A DNA stretch of 64,000 nt from Planktophila sp965267775. GTDB taxonomy: Bacteria > Actinomycetota > Actinomycetes > Nanopelagicales > Nanopelagicaceae. Shown here in pieces: positions 16,458 through 24,939 of the stretch. Under the pieces are notes generated by a model. That model saw nothing but the letters and a program-made list of their open reading frames with translations. It searched no databases and was not told where the DNA came from. How positions within the stretch are numbered: the first letter of the stretch is position 1; every line of letters starts with the position of its first letter. The translations under genes were made by a program, and so were the position numbers. The stretch spans positions 124,001-188,000 of the forward strand of contig OZ254140.1 in assembly GCA_965267775.1 (NCBI GenBank). Reading direction: 5' to 3'.

Positions 16458-17033
16458 ATGTGGCCAGTAACGCTTAACGGAGAGAACATCCAATTACGCG
16501 CTCCACGATTGACTGATCGCGCTCAATGGGACCAAGTCCGCGCTGAAAATCGAGAATGGCTATCGCCTTGGGAGGCAACCCTTCCGCAGACTCCAGTGGG
16601 CGCTCCCGCAAGTGAATTTCTCACCAAGCGACCTTCCTTCTACTCAATGGTCCGCGCACTTAATCACGAAGCTCGTGCGGGGCGCTCATATTCATTCATG
16701 ATCTGGCACGGCAAGAATTTGATTGGTCAGATCACTTTGGGCGGAGTTATCTATGGCGCGCTACGTGGTGGTCATATTGGATATTGGATTGATAAGAATT
16801 ACGCAGGAAGAGGCTTTACGACAGAGGCGGTTAATGCAGTTACCAGCTTTGCCTTTGGCGCCCTCGGGCTCCATCGGATTGAAATTAATATACGTCCAGA
16901 AAATGGCGCATCAATCCGAGTTGCAGAGAAAGCCGGCTACCAATTTGAAGGCGATCGCAGCGAATTTCTTCATATTGCTGGGGCTTGGCGGGACCATAAA
17001 AGCTTCGTAAAGGTGAATGATTTAATCAAATAA
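16458..17033 (+). CDS. rimJ: GNAT N-acetyltransferase, RimJ/RimL type
   Basis: A 191-residue acetyltransferase that uses acetyl-CoA, probably on protein N-termini. The N-terminal LRAPRLTDRAQWDQVRAENREWLSPWE is typical of the actinobacterial RimJ group. The acetyl-CoA loop is GYWIDKNYAGRGFTTEAV near 110-127, followed by HRIEINIRPENGASIRVAEKAGY. It starts 7 bp after the Glp/MoeA-like gene, the same order as moeA1-rimJ in mycobacteria. The cellular substrate is not known. Confidence 0.9.
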   Translation: MWPVTLNGENIQLRAPRLTDRAQWDQVRAENREWLSPWEATLPQTPVGAPASEFLTKRPSFYSMVRALNHEARAGRSYSFMIWHGKNLIGQITLGGVIYGALRGGHIGYWIDKNYAGRGFTTEAVNAVTSFAFGALGLHRIEINIRPENGASIRVAEKAGYQFEGDRSEFLHIAGAWRDHKSFVKVNDLIK

Positions 17034-17086
17034 TTGATGGGGAAATCCCAAAGGTTTTACGCTCACCCAACTAACCTTGGCTCATC

Positions 17087-17863
17087 ATGGCGTCGGGAAT
17101 TATCTATCTAGCAATAGTGGGCATGTGGGTTGCCTATTTCTTGCCTCGCTGGATACATAATAAGAATGAATTCTCAGGAAAACATGTCGAGAGCTACAAG
17201 AGCGCTCTCCGTGCAGTTGCTGGAAATACACCGGGCGCGAAAATCGGCACGGGTGTCATTTACACCGATGTTGATCGCGTTGCACGAGTTGCACAACAAC
17301 TTCTTCGCCGCAGAATAATTTTCTCAATCATCACATTTACTTTTATCTCAACTGTCGTAGGAGCAATCATGAACACAATTGCGGCAACAGCTATCTTGCT
17401 TCCAATTACCGGATTGATTATCTACATCGCACATGTGCGCCGCCAGGCAAATGCCGAGGCAATCCAGCATCGCCGCATGGAACAAATTCACCGCCGCACA
17501 GAGGGCGTGTCACATACAAATCTCTCAGATGTTATTGCTCCAAAGGAAAGTACAGAACACTGGATTCCATTTGCAGAGCGCGAACTCTCTGGAGTAACGG
17601 TCTTGCCAAAGGGAACAGCAGCTGCTCGTGCAGAGTGGCAGCCAAATGAAGTTCCACTTCCTACTTACGTCAACGCACCGAAGGCGATACAGCCTAAGCG
17701 CGTCATTGATCTCACCGAACCAGGTAAGTGGAGCGATGAGCAAGAGGCCCTCGAGCGTGCAGCGCTTGCAGCAGCAGCACCATCACGTGATGAAATATTC
17801 GATCAGCAATTGGCTGATGAAGCAGTTGAGCGCGTGCGCGCCAACCGCGCTGTTAACGGCTAA
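17087..17863 (+). CDS. Conserved actinobacterial membrane protein (Rv0996-like position)
   Basis: A 258-residue protein with one N-terminal span (GIIYLAIVGMWVAYFLPRWI), an FSGKHVESYKSALR segment, two adjacent spans near 75-115, and a long charged cytoplasmic C-terminus. The N-terminal span followed by PRW is characteristic of a conserved actinobacterial family found just after rimJ. Function unknown; a scaffold at the cell envelope is possible. It overlaps the convergent pmt gene by 4 bp. The start is the ATG at 17087, with no strong ribosome binding site. Confidence 0.8.
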   Translation: MASGIIYLAIVGMWVAYFLPRWIHNKNEFSGKHVESYKSALRAVAGNTPGAKIGTGVIYTDVDRVARVAQQLLRRRIIFSIITFTFISTVVGAIMNTIAATAILLPITGLIIYIAHVRRQANAEAIQHRRMEQIHRRTEGVSHTNLSDVIAPKESTEHWIPFAERELSGVTVLPKGTAAARAEWQPNEVPLPTYVNAPKAIQPKRVIDLTEPGKWSDEQEALERAALAAAAPSRDEIFDQQLADEAVERVRANRAVNG

Positions 17864-19149
17864 ATCCAACTCGCAAACCACATATGGGCATGCCATGCCT
17901 CATAGGTTGTTACCTGTCCCAAGTAAAGCGGCATGAAGTAGATGAAGTTCATTGCGATCACGATGAAGAGAGCTAGTAACCCAATTTCTCCGAAGAGATA
18001 GGCTCGTTCACTCTTTCTGCGCTGTGCGGTAAGGAAGAGTTTTGCGCAATAGACAAGAGCCAAGATGAGAAATGGCTCAAAGATAATTGCATAGAAAGAG
18101 AAGACAGTGCGCTTCTGAAAGAAGAACCACGGTAGATAACCAGCAGCCATTCCTGCAGTAATAATTGTTACAGCAGGATCAAATCTGCGGTGCAGTATTG
18201 AGCGAACCCAGAATCCAATGACAACAGCAATTGCAATTGTTCCGGCCCACCAAAGCAACGGCGTTCCTAGTGCGAGAACCTCTTGTGAACAAGAAACGGC
18301 ACCGCAGCTCTTCGGAGTTTCGTAGAAGAAACTTGTCGGGCGCCCCATTACAAGCCAAGACCATGGGTTTGCTTGATATGGATGCTTCTCTGAAAGATTT
18401 GTATGAAAGTTCAACATCTCTTTGTGATAGTAAATAAAAGAAGAGATGGGATTACCTGAGTGGTTGCGATCCCAGCCGCGAGAAGATGCAAACCATCCCC
18501 ACCATGAAGTCAGATAAACGGCGAGGGGAAGTAATCCAAAGGCACCGATGCGGGAGAGTGTAGGTCGAATTAATTCACGTCCTGTGTGGTGAGCGAAGGC
18601 ACGATAGAGAGCTATTAATCCAAATACAACAATGAAGTAGAGGGCGCTCCACTTCGTTGCGATTGCAAGTCCAAGGAAGAGGCCGGTCCACCAATATTTC
18701 CGTGAGATAAAGAAGTATGTGGCAGCGAGGATGAAGAACGCTAAGAAATTATCAAGAAGAGCGGTGCGCGAATGAACTAGGGCAAGGCCATCTATCGCCA
18801 TTAAACCTGCAGCGAGAGCGGTAAGAATCGGTGAGTAGAAGAGACGGTGTGCAATAAGTGCGATGAGGAGAATTGCGAGCGATCCAATGAGAGCTGTTGC
18901 AAAGCGCCATCCCAGTGGATTATCACCAAATACTTTGATACCTGATGCTATTAACCACTTTCCAACCGGAGGATGGACAACAAATTCTGGGTTGTTTCCT
19001 GTTACCTCAACGCCATATTTCAAGAGATCACGAGCGCCATCTACGTAATAGACCTCATCGAAGATCATCGTCTTGATTGAAGCGAGATTAGAAAGTCGCA
19101 GTAGAAAAGATGCGAGAGCAATCAAGATAGGAGCGATGAATGCAGCCAT
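17860..19149 (-). CDS. pmt: Dolichyl-phosphate-mannose-protein mannosyltransferase (GT39)
   Basis: A 429-residue polytopic enzyme that transfers mannose from polyprenyl phosphate mannose to Ser/Thr of exported proteins. The catalytic DE motif is in MIFDEVYYVDGA near residue 30. VHPPVGKWLIASG near 58, and many hydrophobic spans with loop residues such as RTALLDNF, agree with family GT39. At 429 residues it is slightly shorter than many Pmt proteins. It is divergent from rsmI with 27 bp between starts. That arrangement matches pmt-rsmI in mycobacteria. The secreted Ser/Thr-rich proteins in this window are possible substrates (inference). Confidence 0.92.
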   Translation of the reverse strand: MAAFIAPILIALASFLLRLSNLASIKTMIFDEVYYVDGARDLLKYGVEVTGNNPEFVVHPPVGKWLIASGIKVFGDNPLGWRFATALIGSLAILLIALIAHRLFYSPILTALAAGLMAIDGLALVHSRTALLDNFLAFFILAATYFFISRKYWWTGLFLGLAIATKWSALYFIVVFGLIALYRAFAHHTGRELIRPTLSRIGAFGLLPLAVYLTSWWGWFASSRGWDRNHSGNPISSFIYYHKEMLNFHTNLSEKHPYQANPWSWLVMGRPTSFFYETPKSCGAVSCSQEVLALGTPLLWWAGTIAIAVVIGFWVRSILHRRFDPAVTIITAGMAAGYLPWFFFQKRTVFSFYAIIFEPFLILALVYCAKLFLTAQRRKSERAYLFGEIGLLALFIVIAMNFIYFMPLYLGQVTTYEAWHAHMWFASWI

Positions 19150-19176
19150 GAGTACAGAATATGCGAAGATACTCGT

Positions 19177-20016
19177 ATGGCACTCACCCTTGCAGCGACT
19201 CCGCTAGGAAATCCGCTCGATGCAAGCCCACGGCTTAAAGCAGCTATTGAGAGCGCTGAAATCATCGCTGCAGAGGATTCGAGAAGATTCCATCGCCTTG
19301 CCTCAGATATCTCAGCTACCTTTACCGCCAAAATTCTCTCCTTCTTTGAAGGCAATGAGACAGATCGCACGCAAGAGTTATTAATCGCTCTTCGCGATGG
19401 CAAGAACGTTGTCGTTGTATCAGATGCAGGCATGCCGACAATCAGCGATCCAGGTTTTCGATTAATGCGTGATGCCATCGCCGAAAATATTGAGGTTCAC
19501 GTCATCCCAGGGCCAAGTGCGCCGACAATGGCGATTGCTCTCAGTGGACTTCCTACCGATCGATTTACCTTTGAAGGTTTTGCACCACGAACATCTGGCG
19601 CCCGAATCGCTTTCTATGAATCCCTTCGCTTTGAAGAGCGGACAATTGTTCTCTTTGAAGCTCCACATCGATTGCTCGAGTCACTCTCAGATGCAGCATC
19701 AATTCTCGGTGGAGTTCGTCGCGGTGCAATCTGTCGCGAGATGACTAAGACTTATGAAGAGACAATCCGTGGCACTTTGGATGAACTCGTTGCATGGGCT
19801 GATAGCCATGAAGTCCTCGGAGAGATCACGCTCGTATTCGGTGGCGTTGAGGTTGGTACTCAAGCGCTGACCAATAACGAGATGGTGGCAAAGGTCCGCG
19901 AATATGAGGCTGCGGGCATGGATCGCAAAGAGGCTATCTCTACTGTGGCGAAAGAGCTGGATTTACCGAAGAAGCTCGTCTACGCCGCGGTAGTTGAGGC
20001 CAATAAAGCCAATTAA
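19177..20016 (+). CDS. rsmI: 16S rRNA (cytidine(1402)-2'-O)-methyltransferase
   Basis: A 279-residue SAM-dependent methyltransferase of the tetrapyrrole-methylase fold, acting on 16S rRNA C1402. Motifs are LAATPLGNPLDASPRL at the N-terminus, AAEDSRRFHRL near 31, VVVSDAGMPTISDPG near 77-91 and HVIPGPSAPTMAIALSGLP near 107. The C-terminal EAISTVAKELDLPKKLVY is the usual helix pair. It is followed 10 bp later by metG in the same direction, so the two are probably co-transcribed. Confidence 0.95.
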   Translation: MALTLAATPLGNPLDASPRLKAAIESAEIIAAEDSRRFHRLASDISATFTAKILSFFEGNETDRTQELLIALRDGKNVVVVSDAGMPTISDPGFRLMRDAIAENIEVHVIPGPSAPTMAIALSGLPTDRFTFEGFAPRTSGARIAFYESLRFEERTIVLFEAPHRLLESLSDAASILGGVRRGAICREMTKTYEETIRGTLDELVAWADSHEVLGEITLVFGGVEVGTQALTNNEMVAKVREYEAAGMDRKEAISTVAKELDLPKKLVYAAVVEANKAN

Positions 20017-20025
20017 GATTGGCCT

Positions 20026-21579
20026 ATGAAGTCTTTCTACTTGACGACTCCGATCTACTACGTCAACGATGCCCCCCATATTGGGCATGCCTACACAACT
20101 GTGGCAGGCGATGTTCTGACCCGTTGGCACCGCCAGCGCGGTGAATCGGTCTGGTTCCTCACAGGCACAGATGAGCACGGCCAGAAGGTAATGCGCACAG
20201 CTGAGGCAAATGGCGTTGCACCTCAAGCTTGGGCAGATAAATTAGTTGAAGATGCATGGAAGCCAAATTGGCGCGCACTCAATATTGCAAACGATGACTT
20301 TATTCGCACCACTGAAGATCGCCACATGAACCGTGTGCAGACCTTTCTCACCTCTCTGAAAGATAAGGGATATATCTATCAAGGTGATTTCGAAGGTCCA
20401 TATTGCGTTGGCTGTGAAGAATTTAAATTACCGGGCGATCTCCTTGAGGGAAATCTCTGTCCTATCCATAGCAAGCCGGTCGAGAATGTGAAAGAGACCA
20501 ACTGGTTCTTTAAGCTCTCTGAATTTACCGATCGCTTACTTGATCATTACAAGAAGAACCCTGAGGCATGTCAGCCAGAGTCTGCTCGCAATGAAGTTGT
20601 TGCCTTCCTTGAAGGCGGAGTCCGCGATTTATCAATCTCACGTTCAACATTCGATTGGGGAGTTCCTGTTCCTTGGGATACCGATCAAGTTGTCTATGTC
20701 TGGTTTGATGCGCTCCTGAACTATGCAACAGCAGTGGGTCTTACAGATGCACCAGATTCTGAAGGTGGCAAGAAGTTTGCGCAGACATGGCCTGCAGATG
20801 TTCACCTTGTAGGTAAAGATATTCTTCGCTTCCATGCAGTGATTTGGCCAGCGATGCTGATGGCTGCAGATCTTGAAGTACCTAAGAAGGTATTTGCACA
20901 TGGTTGGTTGCTCGTCGGTGGCGAGAAGATGTCTAAATCAAAGCTCACCGGTATTGCACCAGCTGATATCACCGATCACTTTGGTGTTGATGCCTTCCGC
21001 TATTACTTCTTACGTGCGATTCCATTCGGTAGCGATGGGTCTTTCTCTTGGGAAGATATGAGCGCTCGTTATACATCTGAGCTTGCAAATGACTTTGGAA
21101 ACCTCGCCTCACGCCTTGCTGCGATGGTTGAAAAGTATTGTGGTGGAGTACTTCCAGCGGTAGCTCAGGATGCTGATCTATCAGCTTCATTGAAGGCAAC
21201 AGTTGCAACCGCTGATGCTGCAATGGAAGCGCTTGATTTCCAAGGTGGAATCAATGCAATCATGGATTACTGCAAGCAGGTCAATGGCTTTGTCACCATC
21301 AAAGAGCCATGGATTCTTGCAAAGGATCCCGCGAATCAGCAGATTCTTGAAGATGTTCTCTATAACACTGCCGAATCGCTGCGCGCTCTCGCTGTACTTC
21401 TCCATCCGGTAATGCCAGCAACAACAGAGATCCTCTGGGAATCTCTCGGTGCAAAGACAACGCTCGGTGAGATCGGCGCACAGAAGGTTTCAGAGATTGC
21501 TACATGGGGCCAGCTTCCACAAGGTGCGACAGTGACAAAGACTCCCGTCTTATTCCCTCGCCTTGAGGTGAAGGAATAA
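20026..21579 (+). CDS. metG: Methionyl-tRNA synthetase
   Basis: A 517-residue class I aminoacyl-tRNA synthetase. HIGH is at residues 18-21 (DAPHIGHAYTT), KMSKS at 301-305, and LTGTDEHGQKV near 45 is the family signature. The connecting domain has CVGC plus CPIH, one partial zinc knuckle. There is no C-terminal tRNA-binding EMAP-like domain, so it is the shorter form. It is followed 7 bp later by tatD. Confidence 0.97.
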   Translation: MKSFYLTTPIYYVNDAPHIGHAYTTVAGDVLTRWHRQRGESVWFLTGTDEHGQKVMRTAEANGVAPQAWADKLVEDAWKPNWRALNIANDDFIRTTEDRHMNRVQTFLTSLKDKGYIYQGDFEGPYCVGCEEFKLPGDLLEGNLCPIHSKPVENVKETNWFFKLSEFTDRLLDHYKKNPEACQPESARNEVVAFLEGGVRDLSISRSTFDWGVPVPWDTDQVVYVWFDALLNYATAVGLTDAPDSEGGKKFAQTWPADVHLVGKDILRFHAVIWPAMLMAADLEVPKKVFAHGWLLVGGEKMSKSKLTGIAPADITDHFGVDAFRYYFLRAIPFGSDGSFSWEDMSARYTSELANDFGNLASRLAAMVEKYCGGVLPAVAQDADLSASLKATVATADAAMEALDFQGGINAIMDYCKQVNGFVTIKEPWILAKDPANQQILEDVLYNTAESLRALAVLLHPVMPATTEILWESLGAKTTLGEIGAQKVSEIATWGQLPQGATVTKTPVLFPRLEVKE

Positions 21580-21585
21580 CTCTTC

Positions 21586-22443
21586 ATGGCTGATCGCCAC
21601 AATCGCGATATCGAGAGAGAGTTCGCACCACTACCTGAACCTCTACCGGTTCCTGTTGCTGATGCACACGCACATATTGAAATCGTCACCAACGATGCTC
21701 CGGATTCAGATGCAGTGCGCCAAGTTCTTGATGAAGCAAAATCAGTTGGTGTGGATCGAATTGTTCAAGTGGGTTATTCGGCAGAGCAATCTGAATGGTG
21801 CGCAGCTCTTGCCGATCTCTATCCAGGCCGAGTACTTGCAGCTGTTGCACTTCACCCCAATGAAGCGCCAGTTGTTGAAGATCTCGCTGCGGATATGGCA
21901 ATCATTGAACGCCTTGCACATATGCCACGTGTTCGCGCAATTGGCGAGACCGGACTCGATTACTTCCGAACACCACCAGAACTTCGTGGCGTACAGCAGG
22001 AATCATTTAAGTGGCATATCGAATTAGCGAAGAAGACCAATAAGGCGCTCGTCATCCATGACCGCGATTCACATGACGATGTTCTTTCTCTTCTCCTTGA
22101 AGTAGGAGCTCCAGAAAAGACTGTCTTTCACTGCTTCTCAGGCGGTGTTGAGATGGCAAAGACCTGTATCGAACGGGGCTACATACTTTCTTTCGCAGGC
22201 ACAATGACCTTTAAGAACGCCCCCGCGCTACGTGAAGCGGTCAAGCTCGTCCCTCACGATCAATTACTCGTAGAGACAGATTCACCATTCTTGGCGCCAA
22301 CTCCACATCGTGGAGCGCAGAACACTCCAGCTCAGATTCCCACCATCGTTCGCGCGATGGCTGCCGAGCGCGGTGAAGATTTAGCTGAGCTTTGTGAGGC
22401 GCTCTCGAAGAATACTGAGCGCGTATTTGGATCTTTCGCATGA
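21586..22443 (+). CDS. tatD: TatD-family metal-dependent DNase
   Basis: A 285-residue TIM-barrel hydrolase. Metal ligands are visible in ADAHAHIE (HxH near 27), GETGLDYF (Glu near 124), VIHDRDSHDD, FHCFSGG and ETDSPFLAP. TatD proteins are 3'-5' exonucleases with roles in DNA repair and quality control. Its stop overlaps the rsmA start (ATGA). In M. tuberculosis rpfB separates these two genes; here they are directly coupled. Confidence 0.94.
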   Translation: MADRHNRDIEREFAPLPEPLPVPVADAHAHIEIVTNDAPDSDAVRQVLDEAKSVGVDRIVQVGYSAEQSEWCAALADLYPGRVLAAVALHPNEAPVVEDLAADMAIIERLAHMPRVRAIGETGLDYFRTPPELRGVQQESFKWHIELAKKTNKALVIHDRDSHDDVLSLLLEVGAPEKTVFHCFSGGVEMAKTCIERGYILSFAGTMTFKNAPALREAVKLVPHDQLLVETDSPFLAPTPHRGAQNTPAQIPTIVRAMAAERGEDLAELCEALSKNTERVFGSFA

Positions 22444-23285
22444 GCCTTCTTGGTGCGGCAGAGATCCGCGAGTTAGCAGCAGCGCTCGATCTCAAACCAT
22501 CAAAATCGTTGGGACAGAACTTTGTCCATGATGGAAATACATGTCTGAAGATTGTCCGTACCGCCGGTGTGCGACCTGATGATGTTGCACTCGAAATTGG
22601 CCCGGGACTTGGATCGCTCACACTAGCGATGATGCAAGAGGCAAAGGCAGTTGTCGTTGTTGAAATCGATAAGCGTCTTGCAGATCAATTACCCATTACA
22701 GCAGCAAAGCACTCTGATAACCCTGAGAAGCTCACCGTCATTAATCGAGATGCTTTGCAGATTGATTCACTTCCGCTCGATCCAACTGTCTTGATTGCAA
22801 ATCTTCCATATAACGTCTCGGTGCCAGTTTTCTTACATATGCTTGAGAAGTTTCCAACCCTTCGCACAGGCGTTGTAATGGTCCAAGCTGAAGTTGCAGA
22901 TCGACTTGCTGCATCTCCTTCAACGAAGGAGTACGGAGTTCCCAGCGTAAAAGCGGCGTGGTGGGCTGATGTGACAGGGGCAAGTGTTGTCTCGCGCCAA
23001 ATCTTCTGGCCGGTTCCTAACGTTGAATCAAAGCTCGTTGCATTTACTCGAAGAGAAACCCCTGGAGATGAAGCGCTCCGCCTTCGCACCTTTGCAATTA
23101 TCGATCTTGCATTTGCACAACGTCGAAAGATGTTGCGCTCTGCCTTATCTTCACGCTACGGAGGATCAGCACCTGCAGAGGAGATCCTTACCGCCGCAGG
23201 TATTGATGGCACGCTGCGTGGAGAGGCTCTCGAAATCTCATCATTCGTCGCTATTGCCCGCCACGAGATAGAGATAGGCTCCTAG
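22440..23285 (+). CDS. rsmA: 16S rRNA dimethyladenosine transferase
   Basis: A 281-residue SAM-dependent enzyme (KsgA) that dimethylates two adjacent adenosines near the 3' end of 16S rRNA. Motifs are SKSLGQNFVHD at the N-terminus, EIGPGLGSLT near 52 for SAM binding and NLPYNVSVPV near 120, the catalytic NLPY. The C-terminal helical domain includes AFAQRRKMLRSAL. ATGA overlap with tatD; ispE starts 1 bp after its stop. Confidence 0.96.
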   Translation: MSLLGAAEIRELAAALDLKPSKSLGQNFVHDGNTCLKIVRTAGVRPDDVALEIGPGLGSLTLAMMQEAKAVVVVEIDKRLADQLPITAAKHSDNPEKLTVINRDALQIDSLPLDPTVLIANLPYNVSVPVFLHMLEKFPTLRTGVVMVQAEVADRLAASPSTKEYGVPSVKAAWWADVTGASVVSRQIFWPVPNVESKLVAFTRRETPGDEALRLRTFAIIDLAFAQRRKMLRSALSSRYGGSAPAEEILTAAGIDGTLRGEALEISSFVAIARHEIEIGS

Positions 23286-23286
23286 C

Positions 23287-24198
23287 GTGGCTCTTAATTC
23301 TGTAACTGTGCGAGTACCTGCAAAGGTGAATTTGCAGTTATCGGTTGGTCCTCGCGAAGCAAATGGATATCACAACCTTGTCACTGTCTTCCAAGCGGTA
23401 TCAATCTTTGATGAAGTAACGCTGACAAAATCCCATGCAGGCAGTGGAGTGACAATCTCAATAACCGGTGAGCAGACACATGGAGTCCCAGAAGATCACT
23501 CAAATTTAGCTGTAAAAGCAGCTCACCTCATCGCCGAGAAGTTCGATATCGATGTTGATGTCCATATCGAGGTAAAGAAGTCGATTCCAGTTGCAGGTGG
23601 AATGGCAGGCGGTTCAGCAGATGCTGCAGCAACTCTCGTTGCCATGGATGCCCTCTATAAACTAGAAGCCACTCGCGAAGAACTTCTTCAACTGGGCAGC
23701 GAGCTCGGTAGCGATGTTCCATTCATGATTACCGGCGGAACAGCGGTCGGAACAGGTCGCGGAGATCAGCTCACAGCAGCGCTTTCACGCGGCACCTATC
23801 ACTGGGTCTTTGCACTTTCGACTGTTGGACTTTCAACACCGGCCGTCTATAGCGAGTGTGACCGCATGCGCGCAGAGTTAGAAGTTGCAGAGCCAAAGGT
23901 GAGCGATTCATTGATGCAGGCGCTTCTCTCAGGAAATCCAGAGCTCGTTGGAAATTCGCTCTCTAATGATTTACAGAATCCTGCCTGCTCACTGCGCCCT
24001 GCCTTATCTCTCGTGCTTGAGGTAGGTCGCGACTACGGAGCACTTGGTGCAATTGTCTCTGGCTCAGGACCAACAGTTGCATTCCTTGTTGCAGATGAAG
24101 AGGCAGGACTTGATTTAGCAGTTGCTCTTACTGCAAGTGGAGTTGTGGGAAGCGTTGCACGTGCAACCGGCCCGGTGCATGGCGCACGCGTAATTTAA
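23287..24198 (+). CDS. ispE: 4-diphosphocytidyl-2-C-methyl-D-erythritol kinase
   Basis: A 303-residue GHMP kinase of the MEP isoprenoid pathway. VPAKVNLQLSVGPREANGYH is at the N-terminus. The ATP loop VAGGMAGGSADAAAT is near residue 102, and LGSDVPFMITGG with SGSGPTVAFLV in the C-terminal half complete the GHMP motifs. The start is GTG, directly after the rsmA stop. It supplies precursors for UppS, encoded near the end of the window. The convergent MarR gene ends 1 bp away. Confidence 0.95.
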   Translation: MALNSVTVRVPAKVNLQLSVGPREANGYHNLVTVFQAVSIFDEVTLTKSHAGSGVTISITGEQTHGVPEDHSNLAVKAAHLIAEKFDIDVDVHIEVKKSIPVAGGMAGGSADAAATLVAMDALYKLEATREELLQLGSELGSDVPFMITGGTAVGTGRGDQLTAALSRGTYHWVFALSTVGLSTPAVYSECDRMRAELEVAEPKVSDSLMQALLSGNPELVGNSLSNDLQNPACSLRPALSLVLEVGRDYGALGAIVSGSGPTVAFLVADEEAGLDLAVALTASGVVGSVARATGPVHGARVI

Positions 24199-24199
24199 A

Positions 24200-24742
24200 T
24201 TACTGGTCTTCGTTAGAGATATCAAAGTTAGCTGCGAGGCGACTCAATAAATCTGCAAGCTCGGCCTGTTCGCTCTTACTTAAATCTGTAAGAAATGTTC
24301 GCTCGCTCTCAATGAGATGATCGAGTGCAACATCAACCTTCTTCATTCCCAGAGCTGTGAGAGAGACTAATGAGCCACGTCCATCGCTCGGGTCTGGCTG
24401 GCGAGTAATTAACTTCAACTCTTCTAATCGATCGAGGCGATTTGTCATCGTGCCACTTGAAACCATCGTCTCTTGCATCAATTGACTTGGCGACAAAGTA
24501 TGTGGCGCACCGGCACGACGAAGAGCGGCAAGAACATCGAAGCCCCAGGTCTCAAGGTCGGCAAATGCATCTCGGCGGGCTAAATCGAGGTGGCGAGAGA
24601 TACGAGTAATACGGCTAAGAATCGCTAAGGGGGAGAGGTCAACATCTGGTCGCTCGCGCTTCCAAGCAGCGATGAGTCTGTCTACTTCGTCGCGATGGTC
24701 TTGACCCTTCGCGTGCAAAGGCTCGTCGCGGTTAGCATCCAT
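24200..24742 (-). CDS. MarR-family transcriptional regulator
   Basis: A 180-residue winged-helix regulator. The recognition region TLSPSQLMQETMVSSGTMTNRLDRLEEL (near 98-125), and the wing LITRQPDPSDGRGSLVSLTALG, are classic MarR features. The N-terminus is longer and more acidic/basic than average (about 45 residues before the first helix). Its target genes are not evident. The closest genes are ispE (convergent) and tRNA-Gln/glmU (divergent). Confidence 0.88.
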   Translation of the reverse strand: MDANRDEPLHAKGQDHRDEVDRLIAAWKRERPDVDLSPLAILSRITRISRHLDLARRDAFADLETWGFDVLAALRRAGAPHTLSPSQLMQETMVSSGTMTNRLDRLEELKLITRQPDPSDGRGSLVSLTALGMKKVDVALDHLIESERTFLTDLSKSEQAELADLLSRLAANFDISNEDQ

Positions 24743-24811
24743 AGTGGGAAGGTTAGCCGGTTATGCCTTGTCAGTTTGGAAAGTCAGGCGGTGATAAGGG
24801 AGAATATAGGT

Positions 24812-24883
24812 TCCGCCATTGTGTAGTGGCTAGCACATGGGCCTTTGAAGCCCAGGGTCCAGGATCGATACCTGGTGGCGGAG
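24812..24883 (+). tRNA. tRNA-Gln (anticodon TTG)
   Basis: A 72-nt cloverleaf. Acceptor TCCGCCA/TGGCGGA, D stem GTGT/GCAC, anticodon arm TGGGC-CTTTGAA-GCCCA, T arm CCAGG-ATCGATA-CCTGG and discriminator G. The T loop ATCGATA departs from the usual TTCGA. CCA is not encoded. A TTGGAA...GAATAT pair about 18 bases apart just upstream could be its promoter. Confidence 0.95.
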
Positions 24884-24939
24884 CAATTAATGAATCCGCC
24901 AATCGAAGTGGCGGAGCCATCAGACGGTAGACTTACCGC

